From Sphingomonas piscis (GTDB lineage: Bacteria > Pseudomonadota > Alphaproteobacteria > Sphingomonadales > Sphingomonadaceae), in the NCBI RefSeq assembly GCF_011300455.1, contig NZ_CP049869.1, positions 2,569,501 through 2,633,500 on the forward strand: a stretch of 64,000 bases of DNA, given 5' to 3'. Each line of letters opens with the position of its first letter. The first letter of the stretch is position 1. Under the pieces are notes generated by a model that saw only the letters and a program-made list of their open reading frames with translations, was not told the DNA's origin and searched no databases. The position numbers and the translations under genes are program-made. Of this stretch, positions 20,401 to 28,222 are shown piece by piece.

Positions 20401-20920
20401 CGATCAGCGACCCGCGCACGGCATATTCCCCAGCCTCCGCCACGGCGTCTGCCCGCTGGTAGCCGAGGTCGTTAAGCAGGCTGATCAGCGCCTCGCGCTC
20501 CAGCCGCTCTCCCTCGGCAATCCGGCGGGTAAGCTGGCGAACACGAAACGGCGTCAGCACGCGCTGATTGGCGGCGTTAGCGGTGGCGATCAGCAGCTGC
20601 GGGCCGTCCGCCTTGCGCTGGAGGGCGCTCAAGGTTGCGAGTCGCTCGGCCATCACGCGAAGGGCGGGCGAGGCGCGGTCATAAGGTAAGCAGTCCCAGG
20701 CGGGGAAGGTCAGCACCTCCACCTCCGGCGCGAACAGGGGCGCCGCGTCGGCAAGGCTCCGCATGGCGCTCTCGTCGGCAGCGATGACGACCGCGCGGCC
20801 CTTACCGGAACCATGCGCGGCGCGCGCCAGATCGGTTGCGAGCCAGGGAAGATAGCCGGCCGGCACGCCCGATAGGGTCAGCGCCGACTTGGCGTTCAGA
20901 ATTTTCTGGAGATCAGCCAC
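17435..20920 (-). CDS. mfd: Transcription-repair coupling factor Mfd
   Basis: Mfd removes RNA polymerase stalled at DNA lesions and recruits UvrA. The ~1160-residue protein starts with the UvrB-like damage module. It then has the RNAP-interacting Tudor-like part (LTPGDLVVHADHGIGRYEGL), the RecG-like translocase with Walker A GDVGFGKTEVALRAAFVMA, IVDEEQRFGV, and the motif TATPIPRTLQMAMSGLRELS. The TRCF C-terminal domain closes it. GTG 20920 is preferred because the product then begins ADLQKILNAKSALTLSG, like the usual start of the family; an in-frame TTG at 20971 would add 17 residues. Confidence 0.96.
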   Translation of the reverse strand: MADLQKILNAKSALTLSGVPAGYLPWLATDLARAAHGSGKGRAVVIAADESAMRSLADAAPLFAPEVEVLTFPAWDCLPYDRASPALRVMAERLATLSALQRKADGPQLLIATANAANQRVLTPFRVRQLTRRIAEGERLEREALISLLNDLGYQRADAVAEAGEYAVRGSLIDLFPAGESDALRLDFFGDEVESLRRFDPSDQRSTDRAQAFTLMPASEALLDEASIKRFRSRYRETFGAQATEDPLYQSLSEGRRMAGMEHWLPLLEDKLSTFFEHLGDKDIIVRDGGADGALKARRESIQDYFDNRTRAMTSDAGSYRPLKPSALYLSTDEWTGEAAERRIHLASPFPEPESERSIAFDVQPARDFGPERAQQANVYEAVAKHIAKLRKDGRKVVLASYTRGARERLAGLLDDHDVKSLKPVDGWQEALGTKTGTALIVLPLEHGFTTPDVAVLTEQDMLGDRLVRRRKKRKGAAAFLQELATLTPGDLVVHADHGIGRYEGLTQIPVSKVPHDCVALEYAGGNKLYVPVENIELLTRYGSESEGVALDRLGGEAWQRRKSKMKERIREIAGELIKTAALRATRPAPAAERDSAYPQFVNGFPYEETDDQERAIEDVLADLEAGKPMDRLVCGDVGFGKTEVALRAAFVMAMSGKQVAMIAPTTLLARQHYTNFVERFRGFPMNIGRLSRLVTPTESKKTKEGLADGSVDIVIGTHALLAKGLEFKRLGLVIVDEEQRFGVTHKEKLKALKADVHVLTLTATPIPRTLQMAMSGLRELSVIQTPPVDRLAVRTYVTPWDPVVVREALLREHYRGGQSFFVVPRVADLPDIEEWLREEVPEVKAVAAHGQMSATEVEERMSAFYDRKYDVLLSTTIVESGLDIPSANTLIIHRADRFGLAQLYQLRGRVGRSKTRAYAYMTTAADRQITETAEKRLQVLANLDSLGAGFQLASHDLDIRGAGNLLGDEQSGHIKEVGFELYQSMLEDAIVEVKAGGSARQEDFSPQISVDAPILIPETYVPDLDLRMGLYRRLGELEDRQAVDEFAAEMIDRFGALPEETGNLLKIVETKLHCRQACVAKLDVGPKGAVVSFADSGFPDLPGLLAYVDRLKGTAKLRPDSKMVVARDWDSPDARLNGALQLARGLSRVALAGEAAKKAA

Positions 20921-21008
20921 CAACCACCATTTAGGAGAAACACGCCCGGAAACAGGCACAGGCGCGGACAAAGCCGCTCAACCCGAACGGCGAAATAGGG
21001 TCAGAGTT

Positions 21009-21270
21009 TCACTTGGCAACCTTGATGTAGTCCAACGCCCGTAAGCCCGGCAGCAGGGGGCATAGATGGCGGGCGGATCGCCCTTGCCGAGCGCCCAGGC
21101 CATGATGTCGACGTCCTGCTCTTCCAACAGCCGGGCGAACAGCGTGCGCTCCTTCTCGGACCAGCTCTCGCAATGAGCGTCGAAATACCCCCGACCATGA
21201 TGTCGGCTTCCTTCGTGCCGCGATGATGCGCGCGCCAGTGCAGGCGCTTGAGGTCCGGGTCGGTCAGCAT
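21009..21270 (-). pseudogene. sdhE: Succinate dehydrogenase assembly factor SdhE, broken by two apparent -1 frameshifts
   Basis: SdhE (SDH5/YgfY) attaches FAD to the succinate dehydrogenase flavoprotein. Read from ATG 21270, frame one gives MLTDPDLKRLHWRAHHRGTK and the hallmark region EADIMVGG. The next family block, YFDAHCESWSEKERTLFARL, then LLEEQDVDIMAWALGKGDPP, is in another frame after a run of five G at about 21190. The C-terminal LLPGLRALDYIKVAK and stop are in the third frame after a run of five C (21056-21060 on the plus strand). Adding one base to each run restores a normal ~87-residue SdhE. Sequencing error is the likeliest cause; true decay is possible. Confidence 0.8.
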
Positions 21271-21296
21271 GGGGGCGGTTTAACGGCATTCGTTGG

Positions 21297-21366
21297 TCAT
21301 TGCGAGCTTAGCGCGGCTATCCAGCAGCGGATGGATTGCTTCGTCACTGCGTTCCTCGCAATGATT
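21297..21366. repeat. Palindromic CATTGCGAG-type intergenic repeat
   Basis: The segment begins GTCATTGCGAG and ends CTCGCAATGAT, giving 10-bp inverted arms about 70 bases apart. The inner text (GGATGGATTGCTTCGTC..GCG) matches the widespread proteobacterial REP-like element of the form tcattgcgag...gaagcaatcc. It fills the gap between sdhE and recG. A folded RNA or DNA cruciform is possible; no function is assigned. Confidence 0.75.
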
Positions 21367-21373
21367 GAGGTGC

Positions 21374-23428
21374 ATGCGCCCCGAGATCCTCAATCCCCTG
21401 TTTGCCGAGGTGGAATCGCTGAAGGGCGTGGGACCGCAACTCGCCAAGGCGCTGGCGCGGCTGAAGCTGACGCGGACAATCGACTTGCTCTTCCACCTGC
21501 CGACGGGCGTGATCGAGCGGATCGCCGCCCCTGCCGCCAGCGGGGCGTTGCTTGGACGGATGGTCATCCTGGAGGTAACGCCCTTCGACTTCCGCCAACC
21601 TCGCTCCGGGCGCGGACCGACGCGGGTGCCTGCCTCGGATGCCGATGGCAACACGATCACGCTCGTCTATTTCAACAATCCCGGCTGGGCGAAGAAGCAA
21701 CTTCCGCTGGGCGAGAAGCGCATCGTCTCGGGCAAGCTCGAGGCCTATGGCGACGAATGGCAGATCATTCATCCCGACGTCGCGGAGCCGGATAAGGCCG
21801 AAGCGTTGCCGCTGCGGGAGCCGGTCTATCCGCTGACCGAAGGGCTGACGAACCGGCGCACGGGCGAGCTTACCGCAGCGTCCCTGGAGCGTGCCCCGGC
21901 GCTGCCCGAGTGGATCGAGCCGGGGCTGCTGCAGCGCGAAGGCTGGTCGGCCTGGCGCCAGTCGCTGGCCGAGGCGCACCGCGATCCCGCCGCTTTCTCG
22001 CGCCGCCGCCTCGCCTATGACGAAGTCTTCGCCAACCAGTTGGCCCTGATGCTTCTGCGGCAATCTTCGCGGCGGAAGCGGGGCCTGCCGTTGGCGGGGA
22101 CGGGCGAACTGATCGGTCGCCTCAAGTTACCCTATGCGCTCACCGGCGCCCAGCAGCGGGTCTCCGAGGAAATTCGGGGCGACATGGCGCAGGAGACTCC
22201 CATGCTTCGGCTGGTGCAGGGCGATGTGGGCTCGGGCAAAACCCTGGTCGCCCTGCTGGCGATGCTAACGGCGGTGGAGAGCGGGGCGCAGGCCGCCTTT
22301 CTCGCGCCGACCGAGATATTGGCGCGGCAGCATCATGCGACCTTGTTGAAGCAGCTCGACAGCATCGGCGTGCGCGTCGCCATTCTCACTGGCCGCGAGA
22401 AAGGACGGGCGCGGGACAGCGTTCTGATGGGACTTGCCGACGGCTCTGTGGACATCCTCGTTGGCACCCACGCCATTTTCCAGGAAAAGGTCGCCTACCG
22501 GAACCTCGGGCTTGCCATTATAGACGAGCAGCACCGTTTCGGCGTGTCTCAGCGCCTGCTCCTCGCTTCCAAGGCCGAGCGGCCGCCGCACCTGCTGGTG
22601 ATGACAGCGACGCCGATTCCGCGCACGCTGACGCTCACCCAATATGGCGAGATGGACGTCAGCCGCATTGACGAAATGCCGCCGGGCCGTTCGCCGAACG
22701 AGACTCGTGTGATCAGCGAGGAACGGCTGGGCGACGTGATCGACGGACTCGGGCGGCACATCGACGCGGGTGGGCAGGCTTATTGGGTGTGCCCGCTTGT
22801 GGAAGAAAGCGAGAAGAGCGACGCGGCTGCCGCGGAGGAGCGGGCACGGTTGCTGAAGTCGCGGTTCGGCGATCGCATTGGGCTGGTGCATGGGCGCATG
22901 AAGGGGCCGGAGAAAGATGTGGTGATGGCGGAGTTTGCCGCCAACCGCTTGTCCGTGCTTGTGGCGACCACCGTGATCGAAGTCGGCGTCGATGTGCCCA
23001 ACGCGACCTTGATGATCGTCGAAGGCGCGGAGCGCTTCGGGCTGGCCCAGCTACACCAGCTTCGGGGGCGGGTAGGGCGGGGGGAGGGGAAGAGCGTCTG
23101 CCTGTTGATCCGGGGACAGCAACTCAGCGGGACGGGCCGCGCCCGTTTGGCACTGATGCGCGAGAGCAATGACGGTTTCCGCATTGCTGAAGAAGACCTT
23201 CGCCTGCGCGGTCCCGGCGAAATCCTTGGTACCCGCCAGTCGGGCGACGAGGCGTTCCGGGTCGCCACTGCCGAGGACGTCGCCGAACTGGCGCCAATCG
23301 CCCAATCGGACGCACGGCTGCTGCTGGACCGGGACGGCGGCCTGTCCGGGCCGCGCGGCGAGGCGGCAAGGACTTGCCTTTACCTGTTCGAGCGTGATCA
23401 GGCGATCGCACTCATCCGCTCGGGATAA
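21374..23428 (+). CDS. recG: ATP-dependent DNA helicase RecG
   Basis: RecG remodels stalled forks and branched recombination intermediates. The 684-residue protein has the N-terminal wedge/OB part (FHLPTGVIERI...VILEVTPFDFRQ), Walker A GDVGSGKTLVALLAM, IIDEQHRFGVSQR, TATPIPRTLTLTQYGEMD, and the motif VVATTVIEVGVDVPNATLM. HQLRGRVGRGEGKSVCLL and a normal C-terminus (LRGPGEILGTRQSG) follow. ATG 21374 has GAGG 3-4 bases upstream and gives the expected N-terminus; an in-frame ATG at 21365 adds only three residues. A palindromic repeat separates it from sdhE. Confidence 0.96.
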   Translation: MRPEILNPLFAEVESLKGVGPQLAKALARLKLTRTIDLLFHLPTGVIERIAAPAASGALLGRMVILEVTPFDFRQPRSGRGPTRVPASDADGNTITLVYFNNPGWAKKQLPLGEKRIVSGKLEAYGDEWQIIHPDVAEPDKAEALPLREPVYPLTEGLTNRRTGELTAASLERAPALPEWIEPGLLQREGWSAWRQSLAEAHRDPAAFSRRRLAYDEVFANQLALMLLRQSSRRKRGLPLAGTGELIGRLKLPYALTGAQQRVSEEIRGDMAQETPMLRLVQGDVGSGKTLVALLAMLTAVESGAQAAFLAPTEILARQHHATLLKQLDSIGVRVAILTGREKGRARDSVLMGLADGSVDILVGTHAIFQEKVAYRNLGLAIIDEQHRFGVSQRLLLASKAERPPHLLVMTATPIPRTLTLTQYGEMDVSRIDEMPPGRSPNETRVISEERLGDVIDGLGRHIDAGGQAYWVCPLVEESEKSDAAAAEERARLLKSRFGDRIGLVHGRMKGPEKDVVMAEFAANRLSVLVATTVIEVGVDVPNATLMIVEGAERFGLAQLHQLRGRVGRGEGKSVCLLIRGQQLSGTGRARLALMRESNDGFRIAEEDLRLRGPGEILGTRQSGDEAFRVATAEDVAELAPIAQSDARLLLDRDGGLSGPRGEAARTCLYLFERDQAIALIRSG

Positions 23429-23437
23429 GGATTGATC

Positions 23438-23887
23438 ATGCCGCTCGCCACGTTTTTCCCCATCGTGCTGATGTTCGTTGCGGGTGGCCTGGTCGCCGTC
23501 CAGGCGCCGACGAATTCGATGATCGCCAAGGCTGGCGGATCGCCGGTGCTTGCCGCGCTCGTGTCCTTCGCGGTGGGCACGGCAGCGCTGCTGGCCGTCT
23601 GGCTGGGCAGTGGCACTCGCCCGGCGCCGACCTCCTTTGCGGGGCTGCCGACCTATGCCTGGTTCGGCGGACTATACGGCGCGGTCTATGTTGCGGCCGC
23701 CGCCTTCGCCGCGCCCAAGATCGGCCTCGCCGCCCTGCTGACCATCGCGATCGCCGGGCAGATCACCATGGCGCTGTTGCTCGATCATTATGGCGCGCTC
23801 GGGCTCGCGAGGGCGCCGATCAATTTCGGCCGGGTGGCGGGTGCCGTCCTGGTCGTCGCGGGTGTGTTGCTGGTTCGCCGAAGTTAG
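23438..23887 (+). CDS. DMT-superfamily transporter, YdcZ (DUF606) type
   Basis: The 149-residue, very hydrophobic protein has about five predicted membrane segments. Its [31 protein letters not shown] and [16 protein letters not shown] blocks are typical of the half-size YdcZ/DUF606 branch of the drug/metabolite transporter superfamily. Such proteins probably dimerise to form a full transporter; the substrate is unknown. ATG 23438 follows the recG stop by 9 bases. The stop overlaps the convergent tyrS stop. Confidence 0.82.
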   Translation: MPLATFFPIVLMFVAGGLVAVQAPTNSMIAKAGGSPVLAALVSFAVGTAALLAVWLGSGTRPAPTSFAGLPTYAWFGGLYGAVYVAAAAFAAPKIGLAALLTIAIAGQITMALLLDHYGALGLARAPINFGRVAGAVLVVAGVLLVRRS

Positions 23888-25092
23888 CGGGTCAGCAGGC
23901 CGTGTTTCTTGCGGCCGAGGCTGATCTTGCCTTCGCCCATCGTTCTCGCAGGGTCGGTGACGACCTCATCGTTGAAACGCACCGCCCCTTCATCGACCTT
24001 GCGCCGCGCTTCCTTGTTCGAGCCTGCAAAGCCCAGCGCCGTCAGAGCCTGAACGACGGTCATCCCTTCGCTTAGCGCCACGCTCGGCAAATCCTCACCT
24101 GCGCCGCCCTGCTCAAACGTCGTGCGCGCCGTTTCCTGCGCCGCTTGCGCCGCATCGCGACCATGGAGCATCGCCGTCGCCTCGGTTGCAAGCACGACCT
24201 TGGCGCTGTTGATCTCGGCCCCTTGCAGCGCCTCCAACCGAGCTACCTCGTTCAGCGGCAGATCGGTGAACAGCCGCAGAAAGCGGCCCACATCGGCGTC
24301 CGCCGTGTTCCGCCAGAACTGCCAGTAATCGTAGGCGGGCAGCTGGTCCTCGTTCAGCCAGACGGCGCCATTCATCGTCTTGCCCATCTTGCCGCCGTCC
24401 GCGGTGGTGATCAGCGGCGTGGTGACGCCGTAGACCTCAGTCCCGTCCACCCGGCGCGACAGCTCGACGCCGTTGATGATGTTGCCCCACTGATCCGACC
24501 CGCCCATCTGCAGCCGGCAGTTTGCGCGGCGGGAAAGCTCCAAGAAGTCATAGGCCTGGAGGATCATATAGTTGAACTCGAGAAAGCTCAGCGACTGCTC
24601 GCGGTCGAGGCGCAGCTTGACGCTGTCAAAGCTCAGCATCCGGTTGACGGAGAAATGCTGGCCGATGTCCCGGAGGAATGGGATATATTCGAGTCGATCG
24701 AGCCATTCTGCATTGTCGAGCATGATTGCGTCGGTCGGCCCGTCGCCGAAGGTCAGGAAGCGGCTGAACACCCGCTTGATTGAGGTGACATTGGCCTTGA
24801 TCGTATCGTCGTTGGTAAGCTTGCGGGCCTCGTCCTTGAAGCTCGGATCGCCGATCTTGCCCGTGCCGCCGCCCATCAAAACGATCGGCTTGTGCCCGGA
24901 TTGCTGAAGCCGGCGAAGCAGCATGATCTGCACCAGGCTGCCGACATGGAGGCTCGGCGCCGTCGGGTCAAAGCCGATATAACCGGTGACGATTTCCTTG
25001 CCTGCAAGGGCGTCGAGCGCCGCCGGATCGGTCACCTGGTGAATATAGCCGCGCTCGTCGAGCAGGCGTAGAAGCGAAGAAGTGTAAGTCAT
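23884..25092 (-). CDS. tyrS: Tyrosyl-tRNA synthetase
   Basis: This class Ic synthetase charges tRNA-Tyr. The 402-residue protein has [13 protein letters not shown] (HIGH-type) near residue 40, the tyrosine-pocket region [20 protein letters not shown], the KMSKS-type loop [14 protein letters not shown], and a C-terminal S4 RNA-binding domain ([18 protein letters not shown]). ATG 25092 gives the usual [19 protein letters not shown] start; upstream in-frame codons add nine non-conserved residues. Confidence 0.97.
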   Translation of the reverse strand: MTYTSSLLRLLDERGYIHQVTDPAALDALAGKEIVTGYIGFDPTAPSLHVGSLVQIMLLRRLQQSGHKPIVLMGGGTGKIGDPSFKDEARKLTNDDTIKANVTSIKRVFSRFLTFGDGPTDAIMLDNAEWLDRLEYIPFLRDIGQHFSVNRMLSFDSVKLRLDREQSLSFLEFNYMILQAYDFLELSRRANCRLQMGGSDQWGNIINGVELSRRVDGTEVYGVTTPLITTADGGKMGKTMNGAVWLNEDQLPAYDYWQFWRNTADADVGRFLRLFTDLPLNEVARLEALQGAEINSAKVVLATEATAMLHGRDAAQAAQETARTTFEQGGAGEDLPSVALSEGMTVVQALTALGFAGSNKEARRKVDEGAVRFNDEVVTDPARTMGEGKISLGRKKHGLLTR

Positions 25093-25152
25093 GTCGGCCA
25101 AGGCGATTAGACGCCGCAAGTCATTCCCTCAACCGTCCGGAGTGGTGGTCCA

Positions 25153-25692
25153 ATGCTGCAGCTCAACCTGATCCCGCATCCCGCCACGCCGCCTTCCGGT
25201 GCACCATTCAAGGTCTGGGCAAGCGTCGACCATGCCGCCTCTCTGGCGGCTGTGGCGACCACTAACATCTGGTTCGGTATCGGAGCGCCTGCGAGCCGCT
25301 TCCTGATCGCAGAGCCAGGCGAGCCCGAGCGAGCCGACGAGTTGTGGCGCACCACGTGCTGCGAAGCATTTGTCCGGCCGCTTGGCGAGGACGCGTATGC
25401 GGAATGGAACTTCGCCCCTTCAGCCAAGTGGGCGTCCTACGCCTTCTCCGGCTATCGCACTGGAATGACCAATGCCGAGGTCGATAATCCCCCGTACATC
25501 CGGGTGGAGGACAATCTCACCTGGTGGGCGTTGGGGGCCACCATCACCCTCAATGCCGACATCAACTGGGAATTGGGCCTTTCCGTCGTGCTCGAAGAAG
25601 GGGACGGCACCAAGTCCTATTGGGCGCTGGCGCATCCATCGCCTCAGCCGGACTTCCACAACCCCGGTTGCTTCATGGCGCGGCTCGCCTAG
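25153..25692 (+). CDS. DOMON-like domain protein
   Basis: The 179-residue protein resembles the DOMON-like / CBM9-type beta-sandwich proteins common in sphingomonads. Marks include ELWRTTCCEAFVRPLGEDAY, EWNFAPSAKWASYAFSGYR and a WALAHPSPQPDFHNPGCF C-terminus. No signal peptide is seen, so it is predicted to be cytoplasmic, and its ligand (sugar or heme in other DOMON folds) is unknown. It is followed 9 bases later by the namZ-like gene, so the two may be co-transcribed. Confidence 0.78.
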   Translation: MLQLNLIPHPATPPSGAPFKVWASVDHAASLAAVATTNIWFGIGAPASRFLIAEPGEPERADELWRTTCCEAFVRPLGEDAYAEWNFAPSAKWASYAFSGYRTGMTNAEVDNPPYIRVEDNLTWWALGATITLNADINWELGLSVVLEEGDGTKSYWALAHPSPQPDFHNPGCFMARLA

Positions 25693-25701
25693 ACAGCCGA
25701 C

Positions 25702-26901
25702 ATGACCCTGTTCGGAATCGACCGGCTGCTTGCCGAGCCGGAACTTCGCCGTCCCCTGGAGGGCAAGCGCGTCGCTCTCCTCGCGCACCCTGCGTCGGTT
25801 ACCCGGGATCTGACCCATAGTCTGGACGCGCTCGCGGCAGCGGGCGTGAACCTCAGCGCAGCGTTCGGCCCGCAACACGGGCTTCGGGGCGACAAGCAAG
25901 ACAATATGGTGGAGTCCGAGGATTTCACCGACCCGCTGCACAACATTCCGGTATTCAGCCTCTACGGCGAGGTCCGCCGACCAACCGGGGAGTCGATGGA
26001 GACGTTCGACGTCATCCTCATCGATCTGCAGGACCTCGGCTGCCGCATCTACACCTTCATCACGACCCTGCTCTACATCCTTGAAGCGGCAGCCGTGCAT
26101 GGCAAGGGCGTGTGGGTGCTAGACCGACCCAATCCGGCAGGACGGCCAATCGAGGGTTTCACCCTTCACGAGGGCTGGGAAAGCTTCGTCGGCGCCGGAC
26201 CGATCCCCATGAGGCACGGCCTCACCCTGGGCGAGCTCGGCCGCTGGTTCGTCGATCACTTCCGGCTCGACGTCGACTATCGGGTCATCGAGATGCAGGG
26301 TTGGACACCCGAGCACGGGCCCGGCTTCGGCTGGCCCGAGAATCGTGTGTGGATCAATCCAAGCCCGAACGCCGCCAATCTCAACATGGCACGCGCCTAC
26401 GCAGGCACGGTCATGCTGGAGGGCACGACGCTGAGCGAAGGCAGGGGCACCACCCGGCCGCTCGAACTGTTCGGCGCTCCCGACATTGATCCTCACGCGG
26501 TACTGAAGGAAATGGGCCGCATCGCCCCGCAATGGCTGGAAGGCTGCAAGCTTCGCGAGGTCCATTTCGAACCCACCTTCCACAAGCATGTTGGGCAACT
26601 ATGTGCAGGATTGCATATCCATGCGGAAGGTGGCTGGTACGACCATCAGACGTTCAAGCCCTGGCGCCTGCAGACGGCAGCCTTCAAGGCCATCCGTAAC
26701 CTGTGCCCCAACTATTCTTTGTGGCGCGATTTCCCGTACGAATATGAGTTCGGAAAGCTGGCGATCGACGTGATCAACGGCTCACCGCTGCTGCGCGAGT
26801 GGGTGGACGACATCACATCCGTCGCTGGGGACCTGGAGCAGGCGGCATCGGCCGATGAGGAGGCCTGGGCGGACGAGAGCCGCCGTTATCGCCTCTACTG
26901 A
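25702..26901 (+). CDS. namZ: Exo-beta-N-acetylmuramidase NamZ-type (DUF1343)
   Basis: NamZ-family (DUF1343) enzymes remove non-reducing terminal MurNAc from peptidoglycan fragments. The 399-residue protein shows the family blocks FGPQHGLRGDKQDNMVES, IPVFSLYGEVRRPT, DVILIDLQDLGCRIYTFITT, VLDRPNPAGR and ENRVWINPSPNAANLNMARA. TLSEGRGTTRPLELFGAP follows. No signal peptide is seen at the N-terminus (MTLFGIDRLLAEPELRR), so it is predicted to act inside the cell on imported muropeptide sugars. The product MurNAc is the substrate of AmgK encoded near the start of the window. The family assignment is firm; the activity is from the characterised relatives. Confidence 0.88.
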   Translation: MTLFGIDRLLAEPELRRPLEGKRVALLAHPASVTRDLTHSLDALAAAGVNLSAAFGPQHGLRGDKQDNMVESEDFTDPLHNIPVFSLYGEVRRPTGESMETFDVILIDLQDLGCRIYTFITTLLYILEAAAVHGKGVWVLDRPNPAGRPIEGFTLHEGWESFVGAGPIPMRHGLTLGELGRWFVDHFRLDVDYRVIEMQGWTPEHGPGFGWPENRVWINPSPNAANLNMARAYAGTVMLEGTTLSEGRGTTRPLELFGAPDIDPHAVLKEMGRIAPQWLEGCKLREVHFEPTFHKHVGQLCAGLHIHAEGGWYDHQTFKPWRLQTAAFKAIRNLCPNYSLWRDFPYEYEFGKLAIDVINGSPLLREWVDDITSVAGDLEQAASADEEAWADESRRYRLY

Positions 26902-26907
26902 TAAGAG

Positions 26908-27579
26908 CTAGAAGTCGCCGCGGGCACTGGCGCGCGCTTCAAGCAGGTCGAACAAGGCGCGATGCTGCAAAAGCAGCTGCTCGGCCCCGAAGCTAACGGC
27001 TCGCTGCGCTGCAGCCGTGTCGATGCAATCGGCAATGACTTGGCGCACCGACCCTTCGTCGGGCATGGACGGCGGCGGACAATCGACCCCGGCACGTGCC
27101 GCAGCCCGGTCGAGCAAGCGACGGATCGGCCACCAGTCGCCGACCATTGCGGTCGCTGCTCCAAGCGCGCAGCCCGGCCGCTCCGACATCGCCAGCGTCT
27201 CCAACGCCCGCCGCTGCCCGGCCATGCTGCTTTCCGTTTCGGCGGCGCCTGGGGTGCTTGGAACCGGCCCGACCGAAGCAGTCAGCCGCACCAGATAGTT
27301 GCGCTCCCGCTCGAAAGCGTCGGCGGCACGGCCCAGCCAGGATTGCAGCGGGCCGGCAGACTCGCGTTGCAGCGCCAGGTCGAACATGCCGGGATGACGG
27401 CCGTGAAGGCTGCACATCAGATGGACGGCATCGGACAGATCGCGCGCCAGGTTGGGGCCCGACGCTTCCAAGAGGAAGGATAGGTGCGGGTGACGCGCGC
27501 AGCCGTCATTGTGCACACGGGCAAGCTGGGCCTCCGCAATGCTGAGTTGCGGACGGTCTGCTGACCGGTTTAGCGCCAT
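26908..27579 (-). CDS. Hypothetical protein, 223 residues
   Basis: This is an alpha-rich, soluble-looking protein with no recognised motif. Blocks such as FLLEASGPNLARDLSDAVHL, LCSLHGRHPGMFDLA, and MVGDWWPIRRLLDRAAARAG look conserved-domain-like. The ATG at 27579 is chosen because GAGGGA precedes it on the minus strand; an upstream in-frame ATG at 27612 adds 11 residues. It resembles sphingomonad-restricted hypotheticals I have seen but I cannot name the family. It converges on the namZ-like gene with a 6-base gap. Confidence 0.72.
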   Translation of the reverse strand: MALNRSADRPQLSIAEAQLARVHNDGCARHPHLSFLLEASGPNLARDLSDAVHLMCSLHGRHPGMFDLALQRESAGPLQSWLGRAADAFERERNYLVRLTASVGPVPSTPGAAETESSMAGQRRALETLAMSERPGCALGAATAMVGDWWPIRRLLDRAAARAGVDCPPPSMPDEGSVRQVIADCIDTAAAQRAVSFGAEQLLLQHRALFDLLEARASARGDF

Positions 27580-27714
27580 TCCCTGTCCCTCGCTTCCGTT
27601 TCGTGCCGGCATTCACTGCCGTCACTTTCTAAAGCGTGACCGTAAAGACGAGGTTTATGCCGTCTTAGGCTCTTGGTCAGATAGGTAAATGCCGGAGCGC
27701 GGGGCGGAATCAAC

Positions 27715-28044
27715 CTAGGCCGCTAGGGGAACCTGGACCTCCAGAGCTTCTGGCGCGACCGGCGGCAAGGGAGCCGAAGGAGCCTGCGGCGCTTCAGGAG
27801 CTTCCGGAGCGCGCGGAGCGAGGCTGTTCAAATCTTGCGAGGAACGCACCGGATAGATCCAGCGCGACACTGCAACCGGAACGCCCAATGCAAGGTAGAT
27901 TGCCGCAACCCCGACGGGGTTGAAGAAGAATCCGCCGGAAAGCGCGAGGCGGAGCCAGTTGGGATGGAAGCCGAAATCACGGCCAATCGCCTCGCAGACG
28001 CCCAGAACGGTGTCGTTGCGGAGAATGAGGTTCTGGCTTTGCAT
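27715..28044 (-). CDS. PspC-domain membrane protein
   Basis: The 109-residue protein has an N-terminal PspC domain: LRNDTVLGVCEAIGRDFG, then a hydrophobic segment FFFNPVGVAAIYLALGVPVA. A proline/alanine-rich tail of ~40 residues (APEAPEAPQAPSAPLPPV) follows. PspC-type proteins sense or respond to inner-membrane stress. A near-perfect sigma-54 promoter lies upstream (28098-28115), fitting the RpoN-dependent control of psp genes elsewhere. No pspA, pspB or pspF is visible in the window, so this gene is separate from any such operon. Confidence 0.85.
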   Translation of the reverse strand: MQSQNLILRNDTVLGVCEAIGRDFGFHPNWLRLALSGGFFFNPVGVAAIYLALGVPVAVSRWIYPVRSSQDLNSLAPRAPEAPEAPQAPSAPLPPVAPEALEVQVPLAA

Positions 28045-28097
28045 CTGTTATTCCCTTTTAGGTGCGGCCAACCGGCCCGAGTTCGATGCAAAGGATT

Positions 28098-28115
28098 AAG
28101 CAAGCGTCGTGCCAA
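28098..28115 (-). promoter_or_regulatory. Sigma-54 (RpoN) promoter of the pspC-like gene
   Basis: On the minus strand the sequence is TTGGCACG-ACGC-TTGCTT, which matches the -24/-12 consensus TGGCACG-N4-TTGCW exactly. It would start a transcript about 45 bases before the ATG at 28044. The match in sequence, spacing, orientation and position, in front of a gene class known to be RpoN-controlled, makes this a strong call. Enhancer (PspF-like) sites were not identified. Confidence 0.8.
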
Positions 28116-28222
28116 TTTGCTAATGCACTGCAATCAAAGGTTTTTTCTTGCAGGTGCCCTTGGGCAGCGGGCGACAACGTTAGCGGATCATGCGAACAGG
28201 TTGGGAATATCCGCCAACCGCA

